A stretch of 60,978 nt of DNA from JBBQNJ01 sp038329845 (GTDB lineage: Bacteria; Planctomycetota; Phycisphaerae; Tepidisphaerales; Tepidisphaeraceae). The translations under genes were made by a program, and so were the position numbers. The first letter of the stretch is position 1; each line of letters begins with the position of its first letter. The notes beneath the pieces are model-generated. The model searched no databases, was not told the origin of the DNA, and saw only the letters and a program-made list of their open reading frames with translations. Shown one piece after another: positions 52,180 through 59,216 of this stretch. The stretch lies in the NCBI GenBank assembly GCA_038329845.1, contig JBBQNJ010000023.1, positions 1 through 60,978 on the forward strand, given 5' to 3'.

Positions 52180-53664
52180 GTGGATATCGTCTGGAAGATT
52201 TTAGCGACGCTGGGACTGGTCGCGTTGAATGGATACTTCGTCGCCGCGGAGTTCGCGGCGGTGGGGGCTCGGCACAGCCGTCTGCGCAGCGAAGCGGCCC
52301 GCAGCCTGTTGGCGAAGATGGCGCTGGAGGTCAAGAACAAGCTGGACCTCTACCTCTCATCGTGCCAGTTGGGGATCACCCTGGCATCGTTGGGCCTGGG
52401 CGCGGTGACCGAGCCGGCGGTGGCAGCGATCATCGGGCCGGCGCTCGAGTGGATGGGGCTGCACGCCCCGTCGCCCAATCAGCATCACGCCTTGACCATC
52501 GCCATCGCCTTGGCGATCAGCACGTCGTTGCATGTGGTCGTGGGCGAGCAGGCGCCCAAGAACTGGGCGATCCAATACGCCGACCGGGCTTTGCCGGCGG
52601 TGGCGTTTCCGCTGATCGTGTTCACGTACCTGCTTTACCCGGTGATCTGGCTGCTGAACTTCATCAGCAACCGGCTGCTGCGGCTGACGGGCATCCCGAT
52701 CAAGCAAGGGGCGCACGGCGGGCTGCCGCACACCGAGGATGAACTTCGCACGCTGCTCAGCCAGGCGGTGGCCGAGGGGACGATCCCCAAGGGGCGCGGA
52801 CAGTTGCTCGAGTCGGCGTTCGAGTTCCAGGAACTGCGCGTCCGCCAGATCATGACCCCGCGGGTCGAGATGGATTATCTCATGCTCGATCAGCCGATCG
52901 GGGATATTCTGCGGATCGTGCAGAAAGGGGGATACACGCGTTATCCCCTGTGCGACGTCGACATCGACCATGTCATCGGGCTGGTCCACATGAAGGACCT
53001 GTTCACCCATCTGAAGCTGGTCCCGGGGAAATTGCGATTCACGGACGAGAAGACTCCGCAAGGCGAGACGATCGCCATTCCCGACGGCAGCCCCGGCTCG
53101 GCCGTGCATGTCATCGGCTCGGGGGGGATCGATCTCAGTCGCATCAAGCGGGACGTGCTGTTCGTACCCGAGTTGCTCCCGGTCCCACGGCTGCTGCGGC
53201 AGTTCCAAAGCAGCCGCATTCACCTGGCGATCGTGGTCGATGAGTACGGTGCCACGCAGGGCATGGTGACGCTGGAGGATGTGATCGAGGAGATCGTCGG
53301 AGAGATCGAGGACGAGTTCGACACGATGCCGGGCGTTGATTTCGTCAAGGACGGGGAGAACTATCGCATCGCGGGGAAATTCCCCCTGCATGAGCTGCAA
53401 GAGCGTCTTCCCCTGCCCGGGCACACGTCGCTGGGCGGGGGCGAAGTCGATACGATCGGCGGATTCATCGTCCAGGAGCTGGGACGTTTTCCCCGCGTGG
53501 GCGACAGCGTCGAGCTGGGCCAATACGTCGCGCGAGTGATCAGCGTGGATCAAACCCGGGTACGACAACTGCTAATTCGTCCGAAAACCCAGAAGGCGGC
53601 TAAGTTCGACGGACCCGGGCCGGCGGAACTGACGGCCGAGACGCGGAAATCGGGCAGCGGATGA
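52180..53664 (+). CDS. CNNM/CorC-family hemolysin-like transporter
   Basis: 494 residues. Residues ~1-190 form a DUF21/CNNM membrane domain with four hydrophobic segments (WKILATLGLVALNGYFVAAEFAAVGARHSRL; LDLYLSSCQLGITLASLGLGAV). A CBS pair (~215-365) includes VRQIMTPRVEMDYL and HLAIVVDEYGATQGMVTLEDV. The CorC_HlyC domain (~395-480) starts YRIAGKFPLHEL. Homologues affect magnesium/cobalt balance. The GTG at 52180 has a weak ribosome-binding site. It lies before the nuo genes on the same strand with a 269-bp gap and is probably separate from them. Confidence 0.9.
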   Translation: MDIVWKILATLGLVALNGYFVAAEFAAVGARHSRLRSEAARSLLAKMALEVKNKLDLYLSSCQLGITLASLGLGAVTEPAVAAIIGPALEWMGLHAPSPNQHHALTIAIALAISTSLHVVVGEQAPKNWAIQYADRALPAVAFPLIVFTYLLYPVIWLLNFISNRLLRLTGIPIKQGAHGGLPHTEDELRTLLSQAVAEGTIPKGRGQLLESAFEFQELRVRQIMTPRVEMDYLMLDQPIGDILRIVQKGGYTRYPLCDVDIDHVIGLVHMKDLFTHLKLVPGKLRFTDEKTPQGETIAIPDGSPGSAVHVIGSGGIDLSRIKRDVLFVPELLPVPRLLRQFQSSRIHLAIVVDEYGATQGMVTLEDVIEEIVGEIEDEFDTMPGVDFVKDGENYRIAGKFPLHELQERLPLPGHTSLGGGEVDTIGGFIVQELGRFPRVGDSVELGQYVARVISVDQTRVRQLLIRPKTQKAAKFDGPGPAELTAETRKSGSG

Positions 53665-53721
53665 TCCGAACAACAGAAGTTCGCAGTCCCCCATGTCGGC
53701 CAAGCGGGGAATCGGGTGTCG

Positions 53722-53825
53722 GCCCGCGAAAGCGGTCATGAACCCCATCCGCCGTGGCGACGTTCAAGGCGCTCGTCGCGTTCGACGGGTCAGCCCGCGA
53801 AAGTGGTCATGAACCCCATCCGCCG
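53722..53825 (+). repeat. 33-bp direct repeat upstream of nuoJ
   Basis: GTCATGAACCCCATCCGCCG lies at the core of the copies at 53722-53754 and 53793-53825, 71 bp apart, with one mismatch. It lies in the 269-bp gap before nuoJ; no promoter was recognised there. Confidence 0.8.
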
Positions 53826-53933
53826 GCGATTTGCGAATCACCCGCTTGCCATGTCCCCACCCCGCAACTTAGTATCCCGTTCTTCGTCGGACGGCGAGCC
53901 CGATTCGGTTTTGCCCCGGGATTGATTTCGACC

Positions 53934-54785
53934 ATGCTCGGTACCATGCCCAACCTCGCTCGCGTTGATTTTCTCGCCGAGGGGGCCGCGCCGGTGCTTC
54001 ATCCGGCCTTGATCCTGCTGCTTTGCCTGGGCGCGGGGATCGGAACGGTCTTGCTGCTGCCGGCCCGTCGCGAGCGAAGCTGGCGCGGGATCGGCGCCGC
54101 GATCGTGGCGGCCGTCGGCCTGATCGCCGGGGCGCTGATCGCCCGGAGCAGTGCGGCGGGCGCGGGGGTCTACTTCTGGATTTTCGCCGCCGTCGCCGTC
54201 ATCGGCGCGTTGCGGGTCATCACCCATCCCCGCCCGGTCTATTCGGCCCTCTATTTTGTCTTGACGGTGCTTGCCAGCGCCGGGCTGTTCGTGTTGCTCT
54301 GGGCTGAGTTCATGGCCGCAGCGCTCGTGCTCATCTACGCCGGGGCGATTTTGATCACCTACGTGTTCGTGATCATGCTGGCGGCGCAGGCGACGCCCGA
54401 GGGGATCGCCGAATACGACGCCCACAGCCGCGAGCCGATTCTCGCCTGCACCGCCGGGTTCGCCTTGATGGGGGTGCTGCTGTTCGTGATCTTCGACAAG
54501 GCCCAATCGCTCCCACCGGGCGCGATAACCTATGCCTCGACAACCGAGGATCTCGGGCGATACATCTTCAATCACCAGATTGTGAATCTCGAACTGGCCG
54601 GACTGATCCTGACGGTGAGCATGGTCGGGGCGATCATTATCGCTCGTCGCCGGATCGCCGGGACCCAATCCGCCGTGGCGATGGACAACATGGTCGGTCC
54701 ATCCACGCCGCTGGATGACAGCCCGCACAGCATCCCGGTGCAGGGGACTTTCAATCCGCGGCAAAAGGAATATCCCGAGACTTAA
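53934..54785 (+). CDS. nuoJ: NADH-quinone oxidoreductase subunit J
   Basis: 283 residues from the ATG at 53934; the ATG at 53946 is the alternative. About five or six membrane helices; YFWIFAAVAVIGALRVITHPRPVYSALYFVLTVLASAGLFVLLWAEFMAAALVLIYAGAILITYVFVIML is the conserved NuoJ core (quoted here in parts: HPRPVYSALYF, FMAAALVLIYAGAI). The C-terminal tail is longer than in E. coli NuoJ (184). NuoJ belongs to the membrane arm of complex I. nuoA-I are not adjacent; here the cluster begins with nuoJ. Confidence 0.92.
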   Translation: MLGTMPNLARVDFLAEGAAPVLHPALILLLCLGAGIGTVLLLPARRERSWRGIGAAIVAAVGLIAGALIARSSAAGAGVYFWIFAAVAVIGALRVITHPRPVYSALYFVLTVLASAGLFVLLWAEFMAAALVLIYAGAILITYVFVIMLAAQATPEGIAEYDAHSREPILACTAGFALMGVLLFVIFDKAQSLPPGAITYASTTEDLGRYIFNHQIVNLELAGLILTVSMVGAIIIARRRIAGTQSAVAMDNMVGPSTPLDDSPHSIPVQGTFNPRQKEYPET

Positions 54786-54800
54786 CGAGGCGTTTTCGGC

Positions 54801-55112
54801 ATGATGACTCTGCCCGTGTTGCAACAATACCTGATGGTCGGGGCGATCCTGTTCGTGATCGGCTTGATTGGATTCATCACCCGCCGGAACCTGATCATCA
54901 TGTTCCTGAGTACGGAACTGATGTTCCAGGGGGTGGGGATCAACCTGATCGCATTCGGGCGCTATTGGGGCAACTTGGGCGGACAGGCGTTCACGATTTT
55001 CGTGCTGGTGGTCGCCGCGGCCGAGGCGTCGCTGGCCCTGGGGCTGGTCGTGTTGTTGTTCCGGACCCGCAATACCCTCGATGCCAATGCCTGGCGCGAC
55101 CTGCGCGGATAG
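54801..55112 (+). CDS. nuoK: NADH-quinone oxidoreductase subunit K
   Basis: 103 residues, three membrane helices. FLSTELMFQGVGINLIAF and VVAAAEASLALGLVVLLF carry the conserved membrane Glu residues needed for proton pumping. It forms the membrane arm with NuoJ, A and H. The gap to nuoJ is 15 bp. The ATG at 54801 and the next codon ATG at 54804 are both possible. Confidence 0.95.
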   Translation: MMTLPVLQQYLMVGAILFVIGLIGFITRRNLIIMFLSTELMFQGVGINLIAFGRYWGNLGGQAFTIFVLVVAAAEASLALGLVVLLFRTRNTLDANAWRDLRG

Positions 55113-55141
55113 GTTTTCGACCGTTTCAACCGACGACACCG

Positions 55142-57349
55142 ATGGACCATCGCTTTGCCGTTCAATACAGCTTTCTGATCCCGCTGCTGCCTCTGCTGGG
55201 AGCGATGGCGTCGGGGTTCTTCGGGGCGAGGTGGCTCAAGGGCCGCTCGCATTGGCCGATCTGGATCAGCGTCCTGGGCAGCGCCGTGCTGTCGTTCATG
55301 CTCCTGGCGGCCATGGTGCAGGTGTCCAGCGCCGAAGATGGGGCGTCGGGGCACGGCGGTCATGCTCAGCTCTCCACCAGCGTCAAATGGTTCGACTGGA
55401 TTATCGCCGGCGAGCCGGACGATGCCGGGGGCGTTCTCCGCGCCGAGGCCGGGGCCTGGCTGGATCCACTGACGGCGGTGATGCTCTGCGTCGTCACGGG
55501 GGTGGGGTTCCTGATCACCGTTTTCGCCGCCGGATACATGAGGGGCGAGGATGGCTACTTCCGCTTTTTCGCCTATCTCGGGTTGTTCATCTTCGCCATG
55601 ACCTGCCTGGTGATGGGCAATAACCTCGTCATGCTCTATCTCGGCTGGGAAGGGGTGGGGCTCTGCTCCTACTTGCTGATCGGCTACTACTACGAAAAGC
55701 CGGCGGCGCGGGAGGCGGCGAAAAAGGCGTTCTTGGTCAATCGCGTGGGAGACTTCGGCTTCGCCTTGGGGATCATGCTCAGCTTCATGGCCTTCGGGAC
55801 CATCAGTTACTTTGGCAATGCCGCGATTCCCGGCGACGGGCTGATCGAGAAGGCCGCGGCGCTGCCCGCCGATCTCACGCAGTTCCAGCAGTGGGCGCTG
55901 ATGTTCATCCCGTTCCTGCTGATGGTCGGGGCGTTCGGCAAGAGCGCGCAGTTTCCGCTGTATGTGTGGCTGCCGGATGCGATGGAAGGCCCCACGCCGG
56001 TCAGCGCCCTGATCCACGCGGCGACGATGGTCACCGCCGGGGTCTACATGATCGCCCGCTGTTCGACGCTTTTTGTCGCCAATTCGGGTGCCATGATCGC
56101 CATCGCCTCGGTCGGGGCGTTCACGGCCTTGTTCGCCGCCAGCATCGCGCTGCGCCAGTTCGATCTGAAAAAAGTTTTCGCCTACTCGACGATCAGCCAG
56201 CTCGGGTACATGTTCGTCGCCGTGGGGGTGCTGGCCCCGGTCGCGGGGATATTCCATCTCATCACCCACGCCTTTTTCAAGGCGTTGCTGTTCCTCTCCA
56301 GCGGCGTGGTGATGCACGCGATGGGCGGGGAGCTGGACCTGCGGAAGATGTCTGGCCTCAAGCACGTCTTGCCGAAAACGCGCTGGGTCATGCTGATCGG
56401 CTGCCTGGCCCTGGCCGGCTTCCCCTTGACCAGTGGCTTCTGGTCCAAGGACGAAATCGTTCACGCATCTCACGCCCGCGGGCTGCTGCTGTACGCAGTG
56501 TTGCTCTTCACGGCGTTCATCACCGCGTATTACACATTCCGACTCTATTTCCGGGTGTTCGAAGGCCCCACGATCGTTCCCCCCCCCGATCCCCATCATG
56601 GCGGCCACGCGGGCGATGATGGCCACCCCTCCAAGGGCCATGCCGACGGCGGCCATGCGGGCGACGATGGCGACGCCTCCAACGGCCATACCCCCGGCGG
56701 CGGCCATGCCCACAACCACGAGCCGGCGCTGATGATGGTTCCGCTGTATCTGCTGGCGATCGGAGCATTGTTCGCCGGGGTGCTGAATCTACCTTTCAAT
56801 CTCGGCTTGCCGGCGCATTCGCTGGGACATTTCCTCGGGCAAAGCCCGTCGTTCGTACTGGGATACCACAAGGCCAGCGCGTACTACGGTCCCGGCGGGA
56901 TTCTCGGCACCGATGAGCCGGTGGACGCCGTGGCGATGGGCCAGCCTTCGGCCAGCGCCGAAAGCGCCGATGTGGTGATCTGGCCGCTGGTGGTTGGCGG
57001 GCTGGTCTCATTGGCGGGGATCCTGCTGGCGTACCTGCTGCATTTGCAGGATCGTGCCAAGGCCGAGCGCATCGCCGCGCGGCATCCGCTCATCGTCCGG
57101 TTGCTGGATCACAAGTACTGGGTGGATGAGATTTATCAGCAGGGGATCGTCGAGTCGTTGCGTAAGCTGGGCGTGGCGTTTTTCGCGGTGGATCGCTGGA
57201 TCGTGGACGGCGCGGTGAACGTCATCGGCTGGGCGCCGCAGCTCGGCGGGTGGGCGATCAAACTCACGACGCAGCGCGGTTATCTGCAAGGATACGCATT
57301 GACGATGATCCTCGGCGTGCTGGTGATCTTGTGGATCATGCTGGGATAG
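55142..57349 (+). CDS. nuoL: NADH-quinone oxidoreductase subunit L
   Basis: 735-residue antiporter-like subunit with ~16 helices. Motifs: LYLGWEGVGLCSYLLIGYYYE, GKSAQFPLYVWLPDAMEGPTPVSALIHAATMVTAGV and KVFAYSTISQLGYM, with the Lys/Glu pattern of the proton path. The start ATG at 55142 precedes SFLIPLLPLLGA. A His/Gly/Asp-rich insert at residues ~480-528 (HHGGHAGDDGHPSKGHADGG type, about 12 His) lies just after the helix ending YFRVFEGP, a loop position where other NuoL proteins have only a short linker. The amphipathic C-terminal helix and its last segment are intact. Confidence 0.94.
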   Translation: MDHRFAVQYSFLIPLLPLLGAMASGFFGARWLKGRSHWPIWISVLGSAVLSFMLLAAMVQVSSAEDGASGHGGHAQLSTSVKWFDWIIAGEPDDAGGVLRAEAGAWLDPLTAVMLCVVTGVGFLITVFAAGYMRGEDGYFRFFAYLGLFIFAMTCLVMGNNLVMLYLGWEGVGLCSYLLIGYYYEKPAAREAAKKAFLVNRVGDFGFALGIMLSFMAFGTISYFGNAAIPGDGLIEKAAALPADLTQFQQWALMFIPFLLMVGAFGKSAQFPLYVWLPDAMEGPTPVSALIHAATMVTAGVYMIARCSTLFVANSGAMIAIASVGAFTALFAASIALRQFDLKKVFAYSTISQLGYMFVAVGVLAPVAGIFHLITHAFFKALLFLSSGVVMHAMGGELDLRKMSGLKHVLPKTRWVMLIGCLALAGFPLTSGFWSKDEIVHASHARGLLLYAVLLFTAFITAYYTFRLYFRVFEGPTIVPPPDPHHGGHAGDDGHPSKGHADGGHAGDDGDASNGHTPGGGHAHNHEPALMMVPLYLLAIGALFAGVLNLPFNLGLPAHSLGHFLGQSPSFVLGYHKASAYYGPGGILGTDEPVDAVAMGQPSASAESADVVIWPLVVGGLVSLAGILLAYLLHLQDRAKAERIAARHPLIVRLLDHKYWVDEIYQQGIVESLRKLGVAFFAVDRWIVDGAVNVIGWAPQLGGWAIKLTTQRGYLQGYALTMILGVLVILWIMLG

Positions 57350-57397
57350 GCCGGCTCGACCCGGCGAACGGATTGTTTTTACGGCCTTGAGAGTTTC

Positions 57398-59110
57398 ATG
57401 AACAGCTTGCTGCTTCCAATGCTGGTGGGGGTCCCGATCGCCGGGGCGATCGCGGTGGCGCTGATGCCGGCGCGCCTGGCGCGAGGCGCGGCGCTGGGGT
57501 TCAGCTCCCTCGCCGCCGTCGTCGCCATCGCGGTCATGGTCGTGTTCTTTCGCGCCCCCGAGACGATGATCTGGCGGCTGGACTTTTATTCGCCGTGGTT
57601 GAGTTTTCCCCCGATTTACTTCAAGTTCCGGCTCGGTCTGGATGCGATCAGTCTCTGGCTGGTCGCCTTGACGGCCTTCCTCACACCGCTGGCGATCGCC
57701 GCCAGTTTCGATGCGATCCAGGATCGGGTGAAGGAATATTACGCCTGGATGCTCGCGTTGATGGGTGCCATGACCGGCGTGTTTATCGCCCGCGATCTGC
57801 TGCTGCTGTACGTCTTTTTCGAGCTGACGTTGATCCCGATGTTCTTCATCATCGGCGTGTGGGGCGGGCCCGAAAAACGCTACGCGGCGGGAAAATTCTT
57901 CCTCTTCACCTTCTCCGGCTCAGTCTTCACCCTCGCCGGCGTAATCTACCTGGCGATGCGCTTCGGCACCTTCGACGTCGTCGAACTGCTCAAGCTCTCG
58001 CCGCTGTTGACGCCCGACGAGCGCTGGTGGCTGGTCCTGTCGATGTTGGCCGGATTCGCGGTGAAGGTGCCGCTGTTTCCCGTGCATACCTGGCTGCCCC
58101 TGGCCCACACCGAAGCGCCCACCGCCGGCAGCGTGATTCTGGCCGGCGTGCTGCTGAAGCTGGGAACCTATGGGCTGCTGCGGATCGCAGTGCCCATTGG
58201 GCTGCTGGATGGATCGCAAGTCGCCTTTCCCAGGCTCCTGGCGTGGATCGGCGCGGTCTGCGTGGTGGGGATTCTCTACGGTGCGCTGGTCGCGTGGGTG
58301 CAGAAGGACATCAAGAAGCTCGTCGCGTATTCCTCGGTTTCGCACCTGGGCTTTTGCGTGCTGGGGATGGTGGCGCTGAACAGCAAGGGGATGCAAGGTT
58401 CGGTGCTGTACATGATCAACCACGGGCTTAGCACCGGGGCGTTGTTCCTGGTCATCGGGATGATCTACGAGCGATTCCACACCCGCGATATCCATGAACT
58501 GTCGGGCCTGGGACGGTCCATGCCGATCATGGCGTTTTTCTTCGTCCTGTTCAGCCTCTCGTCGATCGGTCTGCCGGGACTGAACGGGTTTGTCAGCGAG
58601 TTTCTCACGATTCTCGGTGCGTTCACCTCCCCGCACCTGGGGATCGGGTTCGGCTCGCTGGCGGCGCTGGGGGTGATCCTCGGTGCGGTCTACATGCTGC
58701 ACATGGTCGCCCGCGTGATCTTCGGGCCGCTGAAATTCCCGGGTGGCCCGGGTGGCCCGGGTGGCCCGGGGGGGCCGGGTGGCCCGGGGGAACCTGCCGG
58801 GGAATCTCATGGGCATGCGGCGCAGTTCCATGCCAATGCCCCCGGTGCGAAAAACGATCTGAACCGCCGGGAAATCGCGATCCTGATTCCCCTGGCGATC
58901 GCGGTCGTCCTGCTGGGCGTGGCCCCGACGCAGACGATTCTTAACTCGATCCGCGCGCCGCTGAACGAGCTTCGCCCTCGCGCCGGCATGGTGCATGCGG
59001 CCTACGGGGGCGATGAGGGCAGCGCTCTGGTGATCCCGGCAAGCCAGGGTGCGGCGACGGCGAGCATGACAGCGCCGGTGGCGGCGGTGGCCGCAGTGGC
59101 GGAGCGATAA
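57398..59110 (+). CDS. nuoM: NADH-quinone oxidoreductase subunit M
   Basis: 570-residue antiporter-like subunit. LLLYVFFELTLIPMFFIIGVWGG, VKVPLFPVHTWLPLAHTEAPTAGSVILAGVLLKLGTYG and LVAYSSVSHLGFCVLG are typical. Residues 448-466 are a collagen-like run of (GGP) repeats after VARVIFGPLKFP, followed by a His-containing linker, in the same loop region as the NuoL insert. The C-terminus has an extra Ala/Val-rich tail. The 48-bp gap after nuoL and the short gap to nuoN keep the cluster as one transcript. Confidence 0.94.
   Translation: MNSLLLPMLVGVPIAGAIAVALMPARLARGAALGFSSLAAVVAIAVMVVFFRAPETMIWRLDFYSPWLSFPPIYFKFRLGLDAISLWLVALTAFLTPLAIAASFDAIQDRVKEYYAWMLALMGAMTGVFIARDLLLLYVFFELTLIPMFFIIGVWGGPEKRYAAGKFFLFTFSGSVFTLAGVIYLAMRFGTFDVVELLKLSPLLTPDERWWLVLSMLAGFAVKVPLFPVHTWLPLAHTEAPTAGSVILAGVLLKLGTYGLLRIAVPIGLLDGSQVAFPRLLAWIGAVCVVGILYGALVAWVQKDIKKLVAYSSVSHLGFCVLGMVALNSKGMQGSVLYMINHGLSTGALFLVIGMIYERFHTRDIHELSGLGRSMPIMAFFFVLFSLSSIGLPGLNGFVSEFLTILGAFTSPHLGIGFGSLAALGVILGAVYMLHMVARVIFGPLKFPGGPGGPGGPGGPGGPGEPAGESHGHAAQFHANAPGAKNDLNRREIAILIPLAIAVVLLGVAPTQTILNSIRAPLNELRPRAGMVHAAYGGDEGSALVIPASQGAATASMTAPVAAVAAVAER
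58741..58793 (+). repeat. 9-bp tandem repeat encoding the (GGP)n run in nuoM
   Basis: GGTGGCCCG units (with GGGGGGCCG variants) repeat about six times in frame and encode Gly-Gly-Pro triplets. Period-three slippage explains the length. Confidence 0.85.
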
Positions 59111-59216
59111 TCGGATCGCGGTCTGCGGCCCGCGGCCCGGGGATCGCGGTCCGGGGATCGTGGCCCGGCCTGCTAACAATGCGAACCAGGACGGCGACAA
59201 TCGGATCGGCAAAACA

